Part shown: piece by piece, positions 53,085 through 63,130 of the stretch
Layout of the letters: every line of letters begins with the position of its first letter
Numbering within the stretch: the stretch's first letter is position 1
From: Rana temporaria
Taxonomy: Eukaryota > Chordata > Amphibia > Anura > Ranidae
DNA: 64,000 nucleotides
NCBI RefSeq assembly: GCF_905171775.1
Contig: NC_053492.1
Coordinates: 274,835,146 to 274,899,145, forward strand
Direction: 5' to 3'
Notes under the pieces: model-generated
What the model saw: the letters and a program-made list of their open reading frames with translations, nothing else
Told to the model about the DNA's origin: nothing
Database searches by the model: none
Made by a program: the position numbers and the translations under genes

Positions 53085-53474
53085 AGGAGTTCTCTAAGCT
53101 AAAACTTTTAACCCCCGCTGTGCCCGGGCTGTAAAACTATACAAAATAAACTTTCACTTACCTGCCTACGATCCCCCGTTGTTCCGATATCGCCGTCCCG
53201 TTCTCCGGTCCCGGTCTCTTCCACTTCCTGCGGGTCGGTGACTCACAGTGCGCTCAGCCTATCAGCGGCCGCAACGGGACATTGCTGCGGCCGCTGATAG
53301 GCTGAGCGCACTGTGAGTCACCGACCCGCAGGAAGTGGAAGAGACCGGGACCGGAGAACGGGACGGCGATATCGGAACAACGGGGGATCGTAGGCAGGTA
53401 AGTGAAAGTTTATTTTGTATAGTTTTACAGCCCGGGCACAGCGGGGGTTAAAAGTTTTAGCTTAGAGAACTCCT
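53085..53474. mobile_element. Near-perfect 390-bp palindromic TTAA element
   Basis: TTAA at 53081-53084 and 53475-53478. The arms of about 188 bp are almost perfectly inverted, with a short loop around 53274-53286. The ends are AGGAGTTCTCTAAGCT and AGCTTAGAGAACTCCT. Each arm has a CAGGTAAGT donor-like site. Such identity implies very recent formation or ongoing conversion between arms. Confidence 0.95.
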
Positions 53475-53539
53475 TTAAGGGGATTGGCAACAAAAACCTT
53501 TACATTTTTCTTCGTATATATACCCTTAAAATGCCAGGA

Positions 53540-53800
53540 GGGTGCACTGGTCAGTGGTCATAGTAACTCATGTATTAATGTCAGTGCAGGACATTAATAC
53601 GAGTTACTATGACCAGTGCAGGACATTTACCCCCCTCCCCCCGCCGCCATGATGCATATTAAAAAAATCTTCCAACTGATGCCATACGGAATGATGCAGT
53701 CTGAAGATTATTAACTGTAATGACAGATTTTTGTAATATGCGGCGGGGGGGATAAATGTCTAGCACTGGTCATAGTAACTCATGTATTAATGTCCTGCAC
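53540..53800. repeat. Inverted and direct copies of a CTGCACTGG motif block
   Basis: The text GGTCATAGTAACTCATGTATTAATGTC appears three times in mixed orientation (about 53557, 53587 inverted, 53767). A G-rich and a C-rich run face each other (CCCCCCGCCGCC near 53638 and GGCGGGGGGG near 53741). This looks like a foldback. Confidence 0.7.
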
Positions 53801-53808
53801 TGGTAACG

Positions 53809-54735
53809 GTCACTGATGAATTATTTTACTGGTCACTGATGAATGATTTTACTGGTCACTGATGAATGATTTTACTGGTCACTGATGAATGATTTTACTG
53901 GTCACTGATGAATTATTTTACTGGTCACTGATGAATGATTTTACTGGTCACTGATGAATGATTTTACTGGTCAATGATGAATGATTTTACTGGTCACTGA
54001 TGAATGATTTTACGGGTCACTGATGAATTATTTTACTGGTCACTGATGAATGATTTTACTGGTCACTGATGAATGATTTTACTGGTCACTGATGAATTAT
54101 TTTACTGGTCACTGATGAATTATTTTACTGGTCACTGATGAATGATTTTACTGGTCACGGGTCACTGATGAATGATTTTACTGGTCACTGATGAATTATT
54201 TTCTGGTCACTGATGAATGATTTTACTGGTCACGGGTCACTGATGAATGATTTTACTGGTCACTGATGAATGATTTTACTGGTCACTGATGAATGATTTT
54301 ACTGGTCACTGATGAATGATTTTACTGGTCACTGATGAATGATTTTACTGGTCACTGATGAATGATTTTACTGGTCACGGGTCACTGATGAATGATTTTA
54401 CTGGTCACTGATGAATGATTTTACTGGTCACGGGTCACTGATGAATGATTTTACTGGTCACTGATGAATGATTTTACTGGTCACGGGTCACTGATGAATG
54501 ATTTTACTGGTCACTGATGAATGATTTTACTGGTCACTGATGAATTATTTTACTGGTCACTGATGAATTATTTTACTGGTCACTGATGAATGATTTTACT
54601 GGTCATTGATGAATGATTTTACTGGTCACTGTCAAATGATTTTACTGGTCACTGATGAATTAGTTTACTGGTCACGGGTCACTGATGAATGATTTTACTG
54701 GCCACTGTCACTGATGAATGATTTTACTGGTCACA
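53809..54735. repeat. 23-bp minisatellite, about 40 copies
   Basis: Units of CTGATGAATGATTTTACTGGTCA, some with an added TCACGG (29 bp). The variants form higher-order runs, for example near 54145-54240 and 54370-54500. The array sits in the 5' half of the hAT, upstream of the transposase. The period equals that of the array at 48768. Confidence 0.97.
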
Positions 54736-55104
54736 GATTAATTAATTAACTTTTTATTCTTGTGCGTGATTATGTAGACAGGGCTGGGGGCCCCAGTGCC
54801 TATAATGCTCTTAAGATGGCACTGACTTGACTTGCCCCCTGTGTTGCAATGCCTGCCTGTGTAAATGTATGTTGCTATGCCTATGCCGATCCGCCTGTCG
54901 CAGTGCCAGCTCCTCCCACAGGTGCATGGCGTGCAGTGGCTAAGACGAGAGAGAATACGCTGCCAGTGCCTGCCCTGGGCCTATCGCTGAAGAACCACAG
55001 GTAACAGCAGCAGTGCCACACACACATATATTTTTCCAGCAATAGCTCAGCTCAGCTGTCCAAGTTTACAAGCAGCAAATTGCAATATATAATATTCTCC
55101 TTAT

Positions 55105-55235
55105 AACTGGCATTCTGAGCGCAGCACACTCCTGATCCCTGCATTCTGAGCGCAGCACACTCCTGATCCCTGCATTCTGAGTGTAACTCACTCCTGATGC
55201 CTGCATTCTGAGCACAGCACACTCTTGATCACCTG
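55105..55235. repeat. Short tandem repeat, CTGCATTCTGAGCGCAGCAC unit
   Basis: Three to four copies of a 33-bp unit with the core CATTCTGAGCGCAGCACACT. It lies within the hAT, between the minisatellite and the gene. Confidence 0.85.
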
Positions 55236-55734
55236 CATTCTTTGTTACCCAAAAAATTATAACCTGATTAATAAATATAATAAACTATGGCCTGCTCTAA
55301 GGGGGAGGGGGGGGGGGATCTATGGTGACCATGCTCTAAAGGAGGATCTACCGGTACGGGGACCCTGGCCTGCTGTAAAGGGGGGTCATGTTGGTTAACT
55401 ATACATATCCTTTGCAGAGAGCCTGTAGTACCTGGTAGTGCAGGAAAACCTGGTAGCCAGATGCCAGTCAGCCAATCACAGGACACAGACAGGGCCTCTG
55501 TTAGAGCAATCTGTTTCTGTGGGTTTATATTTTGTACTATGGTGTTGTATCTGGTGCCGTGGAGTTTTGTCTAGTGCTCTGGATCTTTATATTGTGCAGT
55601 GGATCTATATCTGGTGTTGTGGGGTTATTTCAAGTGCTGTGGATCTGTATCTGGTACAGTGTGGTTATATCTATAGAGCTGGTGCTGTGGCAACTGCTGT
55701 GGGTACAATCTGGTGATGTAGCCTGGTGATGAGC

Positions 55735-55767
55735 AGAGTATATAATGATCTCCATTTCTTTTTAGAA
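55735..55767 (+). promoter_or_regulatory. Probable 3' splice site just before the transposase start
   Basis: A pyrimidine stretch TCCATTTCTTTTTAG ends two bases before ATG GAT (55768). This suggests that an upstream intron joins here and that translation starts at 55768, not at the ATG at 55726. Upstream 55500-55710 is an imperfect tandem repeat with no coding signature. Confidence 0.5.
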
Positions 55768-58074
55768 ATGGATATCCGCAATTTTTTTTCGAAACGAAAA
55801 TTGGATGAGGTAGAACCTGATAAAGAAGCAAGACAAGAATCTGGACATGGTGAACAACAGGCAGAATCAAGCACAAGCGGTTCTGCTGGTCCAGTTCCAG
55901 CTCCAACAGAATGTAGCCATTTTGATGCTCCTGTATATGACATTGGATTATATTTAAATTCATCCAAAAAACTAACAGATGATCTTAAATATAATCTGTT
56001 AATAAATACATATACCCCACCAGATAATTATGACTTCAAGAAGGATTCTACTGGACCACGCTTTTTCCGTCAGGTGTGGATTAATCAATATTCACCTTGG
56101 CTTAGCTACTCTCCACAACTGAAAGGTGCGATTTGCAAGTATTGCACAGTCTTTCCACAGCCAGTTCATCGTGGGATACAAGGGGCATTCATAACTACGC
56201 CTTTCAGAAAATATAAAGATTTCCATGAAGGTGCAAGAAACCATGTTTCAACGTCTTGGCATAGAAATGCACAAGTGGATGCAACTCATTTTTTGGACGT
56301 CAGAAAGAAACCAGAAACAAGTATTGTTTGCCAAATAGACAGCTCTGTGAAAAGGCAAGTTGAAGAAAATCGGAAAAAGTTATTTCCAATTTTGTCTACT
56401 ATCTTATTTTGTGGAACACATGACATTGCTTTACGTGGGAAACAAAGTACAACTGGAAATGTGCAAAGTCTGTACCAATTTCGCATTGAAGCAGGAGATG
56501 TGATCCTAAAGAACCATCTTGAAAATGCACCAGTTACTGCACGTTACACATCAGTTCGTGTTGAAAATGAATTGATTCGATTATGTGAAGAAACATTAAG
56601 AGAAGATCTAGTATCCTTAGTCAACATGTCAAATGGGTTTTCAATCATTGCTGATGAAAGTGCTGACATATCTGGAAAAGAACAGATGTCACTTGGAGTA
56701 CGTTTTGTAGACACAAGCAAAACTGTAGCTGTCATCAGGGAAGAATTCCTTGGATTTGCAACCTTAAAAGAAATGGATGCTATCTCAATTGCAAATATGA
56801 TTATAGATACATGTTCTAAATTTGGATTAAACTTAGAAAAACTCTACGGCCAAGGATATGATGGATGCTCTACAATGGCAGGAAAAGAAGGTGGCGTTCA
56901 AGCCATAATAAAGAGAAGATACCCTAAAGCTGCTTTTTCTCACTGTGCTGCACATAAACTCAATTTGGTGGTTAATGACCTGAATGCTGTTCCTGATATA
57001 CGGAATTCTATTGGCACAGTGAAAGCCATCATCAAGTTTTTCCGTGAGAGTCCAAAAAGAAGATCTCTGATTCCTAATGTACCATTGCTGAGTGAAACAC
57101 GATGGACAGCCAAATACAAAAGCATTCGCATTTTTAGCTCAAACTTTGAAGATATTTTCAATCAATTAAGCTTACTGGTCACTACAGCATCAGGAAAAAC
57201 ACGTCAGGATGCATATCAATTGCAATGTTCTTCAAGCACAGTGAGCTTCCTTTTTTGCTTGACCATCATTTCAAATTACTCGTCAAGATTGGAATCAGTA
57301 AGCCAGGCTCTCCAAGCTGTTCAGCTTGATATCCTCAACGTGTGTAATCACATGCAAGACCTTCTGACTGTGTTCCGCAATCACAGAGAAAATGCAGAGG
57401 AGCAATTTAAGGAAATATTTTCAAATGTTCAAACAATGGCAGAAAAATTGAACATCGAACTTTCTGTTCCCAGACAGTGTGGCAGGCAAGTATTTCGTTC
57501 TAATTTTGGTTCCTCTTCTGTGGAAGAATACTATCGCCAGTCTATCTATGTGCCATACATGGACTCAATCATTGCATCATTAGAAAGCCGGTTTGGCAAT
57601 GAAAACAAGAAAAATTTCAGTCTGTTCTCACTCTACCCAAAACATATGGCAAAAATGACACTAGAGCAATACAAATGCCATATTGCAGACATCACAGAAA
57701 TTTATGGCATTGAAAACCTGGAAGCAGAAGCAGTGACGTGGTTTGAGGTTTGGTCAACGAAGGATAAGGAGTTTGACAATGGATTTCTGGATTTGCTAAA
57801 TCACACAGATTTATTCCCATCAGTCCGGCAAGCAATTTTAATTGCTCTCACATTACCAGTGACCACTTGTACAGTGGAAAGGTCATTCAGCACAATGAGA
57901 AGGGTGAAAACCTGGCTGAGATCAACAATGGCAGATGATCGCTTATCGGGTTTGTGCATGATGAGCATACATAGAGCAAAAATTGCTGAAAACAAACAAC
58001 AGCTGATTGACACAGTAATTGATAAATTTGCCCAGGACCACAGACGTTTACAGTTTCTTTTTCGAGATCACTAA
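55768..58074 (+). CDS. hAT transposase, ZMYM1-like (DUF4371 family)
   Basis: A 768-residue open protein (start MDIRNFFSKRKLDEVEP). An N-terminal zinc-binding TTF-type region has LKGAICKYCTVFPQ near residue 120. The RNase H-like core has D296 (SIIADES), D365 (GQGYDGCS), a C393-x2-H396 motif in HCAAHKLNLVVND, and E704 in CTVERSFSTMRRVKTWLRS. The last lies in the C-terminal hAT dimerisation domain, which continues ADDRLSGLCMMSIHR. These fit the hAT DDE triad and the CxxH motif. The enzyme cuts and joins DNA at the element ends. Length and order fit the family, with no stop or shift. An alternative start at 55726 adds 14 residues that have no family likeness. Confidence 0.93.
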   Translation: MDIRNFFSKRKLDEVEPDKEARQESGHGEQQAESSTSGSAGPVPAPTECSHFDAPVYDIGLYLNSSKKLTDDLKYNLLINTYTPPDNYDFKKDSTGPRFFRQVWINQYSPWLSYSPQLKGAICKYCTVFPQPVHRGIQGAFITTPFRKYKDFHEGARNHVSTSWHRNAQVDATHFLDVRKKPETSIVCQIDSSVKRQVEENRKKLFPILSTILFCGTHDIALRGKQSTTGNVQSLYQFRIEAGDVILKNHLENAPVTARYTSVRVENELIRLCEETLREDLVSLVNMSNGFSIIADESADISGKEQMSLGVRFVDTSKTVAVIREEFLGFATLKEMDAISIANMIIDTCSKFGLNLEKLYGQGYDGCSTMAGKEGGVQAIIKRRYPKAAFSHCAAHKLNLVVNDLNAVPDIRNSIGTVKAIIKFFRESPKRRSLIPNVPLLSETRWTAKYKSIRIFSSNFEDIFNQLSLLVTTASGKTRQDAYQLQCSSSTVSFLFCLTIISNYSSRLESVSQALQAVQLDILNVCNHMQDLLTVFRNHRENAEEQFKEIFSNVQTMAEKLNIELSVPRQCGRQVFRSNFGSSSVEEYYRQSIYVPYMDSIIASLESRFGNENKKNFSLFSLYPKHMAKMTLEQYKCHIADITEIYGIENLEAEAVTWFEVWSTKDKEFDNGFLDLLNHTDLFPSVRQAILIALTLPVTTCTVERSFSTMRRVKTWLRSTMADDRLSGLCMMSIHRAKIAENKQQLIDTVIDKFAQDHRRLQFLFRDH

Positions 58075-58124
58075 CCAGTGACCACAGACGTTTACAGTTT
58101 CTTTTTCGAGATCACTAACCAGTG
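58036..58124 (+). repeat. 44-bp direct repeat over the transposase stop codon
   Basis: The text GACCACAGACGTTTACAG...AACCAGT occurs at 58036 and again at 58080, so the last 13 codons and the stop are duplicated in tandem. The first copy keeps the stop TAA at 58072-58074, so the protein is unaffected. Confidence 0.9.
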
Positions 58125-58679
58125 AACAAAAAAATTGTTCAAAACTTAACTACCGTACCCATTGAAAAATGTGATTGTTAAATTTGAGCAAGAGTGCAGA
58201 TGTTTGCAGTTAAAGTTTATATGTTTTATTTTTCAATTTGGATGAGAACAGTTATTTTGTTTTATATATATATATATTTAAAAATGTGTGTGTATGTATT
58301 ATATTTAAGTTAATAAATTTAAAAATAAATACATTTATCATATATTTTATTTGCCATTTGTTAACACCAAATGCAGATTCTACGTGTTTTTTTTTTATAA
58401 TTCACTTGTAGTGCCTTGATCATGTGTGTATGAATAATGTGGTGCATTCAATGGTGTCACTAGTGTAAACATAAAAACAAATTAGAAATTGCTAATCGGA
58501 CAATGGCAGCTTGATCCTTCTATTAAGCTTTTGCATCAGGTTTCTCAAACCTTTGCATGCCTGCGCTTTATGCGATAATGACTAAGCCCCTCTTCTTTGT
58601 GACATTGTCAAAAAGGGACCGAGCACTGATGACTTTAAAATGATGCCCCCCCCTGAAAAAAGTTCAGCGGACGCCCATG
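58125..58679 (+). other. hAT 3' untranslated region and right end
   Basis: AT-rich, with AATAAA at about 58312 and a TA run near 58265. It ends with the right terminal repeat AGCGGACGCCCATG. Confidence 0.7.
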
Positions 58680-59835
58680 ATGACAGGTGCTCTTTGCTGT
58701 GCTCTTTATTACCCAGCCGGGTAAAAAACAATAACTTGTGGTGAGGAAAGTAAAGTTGAAGAAGAGAGAGAACTGTAGATTCAGGCTTTATGATAAGGAA
58801 ACAGTCCTGTTCCCAAACGTAAAACTTCTCTGCGCCACTCCCGCCGGAATGGGCTTAGCGTACCCAGACAGGCCTCTCTCACTGACCTGGCAGGCGGAGT
58901 ATCGCTCGGACAATTTCAGGATAAAGTCTCTGCCACAGACCCTCCTTGGTGAACTTGAACTTGAGTAGAAAGTCTCTATCACAGACTCTCTTCGGTGAGC
59001 CTCAGAAAGGTACTTCTGCCACAAGCCCCCTTCTGGATTGAATTCTCGGAGGTATCCCTCCTTGGATGAGTTACGCCTGGATCTCCTTCAACTTGTCGCC
59101 CAGGTACCGACTGACAGGTGATCAATTCCTCAGTGTCCGGCCACCTCGATCCCCGGTGGTTTGTCCCCCTTGGACCGCCAGCCTCTCAATGGCGCTCCTC
59201 AGACTGACTCTCCACCGAACAGCAGTACAGCTTGATATCTTCGAAGGTAGGAACCCAGTCACTCACTGGGTCCCCGTCGCTGTTCAGATGCTTTGGGCCA
59301 GCATGGTTCCGGAACTAGGAAAACCACGTGGCACGCATGCCCCGGCCAGGTAGGCCATAACGCTGGGGCGCCGTGATGTGGTCACCCTAAAGGTGGGTGC
59401 CACACTGGACGAAGAAAACCCAGAACAAATGGCGTCTGCCTCAAAAATACCCCTCCCCAGCACGCACAGCAATGTCAAACCCTCCTGATTGGCTTCTGGG
59501 AAAGAGCACCCCAACCTTGACTCCACTGCTGCCACCTGCAGCACCGGGCTGGAAGAACACCCCAGTACAACAGAATGGGTCCACAGCACAGCCAAGCTGA
59601 GACAGAAACCCTATTTTACAGCTGACAATTTTGGATCAGACTACACTCTGATCTACCTTTAAATTTAACTAGCACCAGTACCATAAATTACATAGGCGCT
59701 ACACAGATTAACGCAGGGATAAAAATATTATATCCCATATAAGATTGGATTGAATAAAATTTTATTCCCAGAAGACCTAATAGAGGGATTCATAGTCTTA
59801 TCACCGTCTTACTCACGGTTGGAATTTCCAACAAG

Positions 59836-60163
59836 AAAAGTTTGATGTGACCTTTTGGTCGGAAATTCCGAGCGTGTGTAGGCCCCCCATCGGGGCTGGT
59901 TCTCAAATTTTCAGACGGGAAAAGTTCTTGTCAGAAATTCCGATCGTCTGTATGCAATTCCGACGCGCAAAAAAACACTCATGCCGGAATCAATTAGACG
60001 CATGCTCGGAATCATTGAACTTAATTTTTCTTGATTCGTTGTAGTGTTGTACCTCACCGCATTCTTGACGGTCAGAATTTTGTGTGACCGTGTATATGCA
60101 ACACAAGTTTGAGCCAAAATTCGGTTTTCTTGTCGGAATTTACGATCGTGTGTACGCGGCATA
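59836..60163. mobile_element. Harbinger-like MITE, left end eroded
   Basis: It ends ACGATCGTGTGTACGCGGCA followed by TAA. GGAAATTCCGATCGTCTGTATG-type text recurs in inverse. The left border is unclear. Confidence 0.6.
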
Positions 60164-60255
60164 AGAGCGTCATCTAGTAAAACCACTGACACATTTCGTT
60201 ATGCAGTAATTTTACTCCTGAATCAGAACTGAGTAAATGTTTTAAACTGCACTAA

Positions 60256-60686
60256 AGCTTCGTACACACAATCTGATTTTCAGACAGGAATTGTATGTGG
60301 ACAGACTGTTGACCGAAAATCCGAACTTTTTTGTATGCTCCATAGGACAATTATTGTCGTATTTTTCACAGACAAATGTTGGATGGCAGGCTTTAAAAAT
60401 TTTCGGCGGACAATGATCTTCCAATCATGTGTACACAAGTCCGTCAGACAAAAGTCCAAAGTATAAACAAGCATGCTCGGAATCAATGCTCACCAAACAC
60501 GACATTAGCAGAAGGTACCCAAAGGGTGGTACTCAAGAGCTGAAAAACCACGTAGTACGCCTTGTACGTCACTATGTTCGTGTTTGTTGGCCGTCAATTG
60601 TGTGCCGTTTGTATGCAAGACAAAATCCAGGCACGTGCCCTTCAGACAAAAGTCTGACGCGTTGTTCTGATTGTGTGTACGAGGCA
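60256..60686. mobile_element. Harbinger-like MITE
   Basis: It starts after TAA (60253-60255) with AGCTTCGTACACACAATC, and ends GATTGTGTGTACGAGGCA followed by TTA. The interior includes GTCCGTCAGACAAAAGTC-type text. No coding capacity. Confidence 0.75.
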
Positions 60687-60689
60687 TTA

Positions 60690-61153
60690 GTAGACTGGTT
60701 CCTAGAGAGAAGAGAGAAGGGGATATTGGGGGGGGAAAAAGAGAGGTTCAAAGAGGAAATGGATCCATCTCTCTTCACAGATTATAGACCTTCTGATCGT
60801 AATCTGATCATCATCCCTCTGCAATCTCACTCTCAAGACCTTAAGATCATCAGGACATATAAGCAGCTTTTCTGGGTGTGATTCCAATTTCAGCATCAAT
60901 AGCTTTATTGGTAAAGTATCAAGTGATAATTACTATACTATATATTCGATTATTCATGTGATAAATTTTGTTTTGACATATATAACCCCTATGGAATAAG
61001 TAATTGAATCTAAACTGTATTAACAAAATTGAAAATTGACCCCCTTTTTCTGCAGAATAAACCAAAGGGGAAGGTCTAAAAACCTGATTGTCCACTAGTA
61101 AAGTTCAAATAGTTTGACTCTGTACAGGGGTGATGATGCTAGTTCCGAAGTAA
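60690..61153. other. No gene seen
   Basis: A purine-rich tract with a G run at 60728-60736, then AT-rich sequence. No motif recognised. Confidence 0.5.
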
Positions 61154-61190
<37 letters not shown>

Positions 61191-61233
61191 CATACATACA
61201 TACATATACATATACATATACACACACACACAT

Positions 61234-61272
<39 letters not shown>

Positions 61273-61311
61273 TATACACACACACACATATATATATACA
61301 TACATATACAC
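61154..61311. repeat. Microsatellite (TA)n-(CATA)n-(CA)n
   Basis: Blocks of TA, CATA and CA over 158 bp. It borders the LTR at 61312. Confidence 0.97.
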
Positions 61312-61739
61312 TGTAAGATTGGGGGGGGATCAGGCTCCAATGGTAGGTGCGTTTTTCAGTGAGTACGCCAGTCTAATACTGAGTTTTTAAGGGCCTGGTA
61401 GCCCACTTTTATTTAAAAACCTCAAAGTTCACAGATACAAAAGCTGCCTTTGCAGGGGGGTTTCATCATTACTGTATCTTGCAAAAATCAACAGTCGCAC
61501 ACAGCGTCTGATTCGCACACATCGACTTATCTGCACACAGCGCTTGATTCGCACAGTGACTTATCGGCACACAGCATTTGATCCGCACACAGCGACTTGT
61601 CCTCTTGAAGCACACAGCTTCTAGCTGCAACCCATGCAGCCTCTCTCTTCTCTCAGAGATATGGGAGCTCACCTGGCTCCCAGGAACAGACCTCCTGTCT
61701 GTAGGGTGGGGCCCTGAATGCTGTTCAGATCAGACTTAA

Positions 61740-63029
61740 CCACTTCCCTACCGGCCCATAGTAAAATGACGTCCACAAAGAACTTCTGCTGTTCAGAGTG
61801 GACGTCATGTGACGTCCTGGGCTTTCCGGGTGGATATCTGAATGATGCCTGCAGCTAGAGGCATCATTCAGATATCCTTCTAAACTGCCGGCGATTCTGC
61901 ACAACGTAAGAACGATCATAGCGGCGGTTCCGCCGCTAGATCGTTCTTACAGGCGGCGGGAGGGGACATCACCCCCCTCTCGCCGCCATCCGGTGCTTCT
62001 CCGGGCTCTCCCGTGCCATCGGGGGCCCGGAGAACGAATCGTCCGGCGCTCGCAGGAAGCATAGAGATGACTGGTGACCAGATGGTCACCAGTCATCTCT
62101 ATGACCGTCGGAGGACCCGGGCGCGATGTGATGACGTCACGCCCGGGTCCCCGTAAGTAAACAAAGCCGCGATTGCGGCTGCTAAGCAACCACAAGCATG
62201 AGATCGGTGAATTTTTTTTCACCGATTTCATGCTTTCCAGCCTGGAGGAGAGATGTGGGGTCTTATTGACCCCGCATCTCTCCATAAAGAGTACCTGTCA
62301 CACACATTCCTATTACAAGGGATGTTTACATTCCTTGTAATAGGAATAAAAGTGATAAAAAAAAAAAAAAATTAAAAAAAAAAGTGTAAAAAAAGAAATA
62401 AATATATATAAAAAAAAAAGAAATAAAAATTAATTTTTTTAACGCCCCTGTCCCCGGTAGCTTGCGCGCAGAAGCGAACGTACACGCAAGTCCCGCCGAC
62501 ATATGTAAACGCCATTTAAACCACATATGTGAGGTATCGCCGCGTGCGTTAGAGTGCCAGCAACAATTCTAGCACTAGATCTCCTCTGTAAATCTAAACT
62601 GGTAACCTGTAAAAAATTTCAAATCGTTGCCTATGGAGATTTTTAAGTACCGAAGTTTGGCGCCATTCCATGAGTGTGCGCAATTTTAAAGCGTGACATG
62701 TTAGGTATCTATTTACTCGGTGTAACATCATATTTCATATTTTACAAAAAAATTGGGCTAACTTTACTGTTTTTAAATTTTTTTAATTCATGAAACAATT
62801 TTTTTCCCAAAAAAAGGCGTTTGAAAAATTATTGCGCAAATACCGTGCAAGATAAAAGGTTTCAATGACCGTCGTTTTATTCCCTAGGGTGTCTGCTAAA
62901 AAAACATATATAATGTTTGGGGGTTCTGCGTAATTTTCTAGCAAAAAAATTATGATTTGTACATGTAGGAGAGAAGTGCCAGAATAGGCCTGGTATGGAA
63001 GTGTGTATAACTGCCCGGTATGGAAGAGG
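61740..63029. mobile_element. TTAA-flanked element built of serial hairpins
   Basis: TTAA at 61736-61739 and 63030-63033. The ends are CCACTTCCCTACCGG and CCGGTATGGAAGAGG (inverted with mismatches). The left part holds a run of perfect or near-perfect hairpins between 61832 and 62347. The right part shares unlabelled conserved text with no coding capacity. It is a cousin of the elements at 45803 and 38985 (CCACTTC start). Confidence 0.85.
61832..62347. repeat. Ladder of at least seven hairpins
   Basis: Arms: 61832-61850 with 61859-61877 (19 bp, perfect), 61907-61917 with 61940-61950, 61997-62006 with 62025-62034, 62061-62080 with 62083-62102 (20 bp, perfect, 2-nt loop), 62113-62123 with 62140-62150, 62195-62211 with 62218-62234 (one mismatch), 62247-62262 with 62268-62283 (one wobble), and 62306-62320 with 62333-62347 (15 bp, perfect). 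All are separate, not one long palindrome. Confidence 0.93.
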
Positions 63030-63130
63030 TTAAAATACCCAAGCCACAGCTGACCAATTAACATGTGTTTCTCTCCAGAATTTGGCATAAAGCAGCCATT
63101 TCTCACCCAGCACAGGGTCCCATCCTCACA

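Larger units (their letters stand above)
51742..58679 (+). mobile_element. Autonomous hAT transposon, 6.9 kb
   Basis: Perfect 14-bp ends (CATGGGCGTCCGCT and its inverse) are flanked by a perfect 8-bp duplication ATGACAGG at 51734-51741 and 58680-58687. One open transposase gene lies in the right half. The left half carries two TTAA MITEs (52460-52945, 53085-53474) and a large minisatellite (53809-54735). The identical ends, perfect duplication and open gene indicate recent insertion. Confidence 0.95.
51617..59703. mobile_element. Probable solo LTR split by the hAT element
   Basis: It starts TGTAGCACCACCCCCGG and ends TAGGCGCTACA at 59703. After removing the hAT (51742-58687) about 1.14 kb remains, with TG..CA ends typical of LTRs. 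No primer-binding site or polypurine tract adjoins it, and no matching 5-bp duplication is visible. It contains no coding frame that I trust. The LTR call rests on the ends and on the lack of anything else, so it is moderate. Confidence 0.4.
61312..63130 (-). mobile_element. Probable 3' LTR (minus strand), split by a TTAA element
   Basis: On the minus strand it starts TGTGAGGATGGG at 63130, right after a polypurine tract AGGAGGGGAGGATA (plus strand 63131-63145), and ends CAATCTTACA at 61312. The TG..CA ends and the tract fit the 3' LTR of a minus-strand retroelement. After removal of 61740-63033 about 525 bp remains. A short tandem repeat (about 61488-61610, units like CGCACACAGCGACTTAT) lies within it. 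Confidence 0.55.

Noticed and set aside
51775..58660. Second, older set of hAT ends within the element
   Set aside because: C/G runs near both ends (CCCCCCC at about 51781 and 58645) look like internal ends but are not flanked by an 8-bp duplication; the perfect outer pair is better.
62326..62526. Phe/Ile-rich open frame
   Set aside because: It follows poly(A)/poly(T) low-complexity sequence in a non-coding TTAA element.
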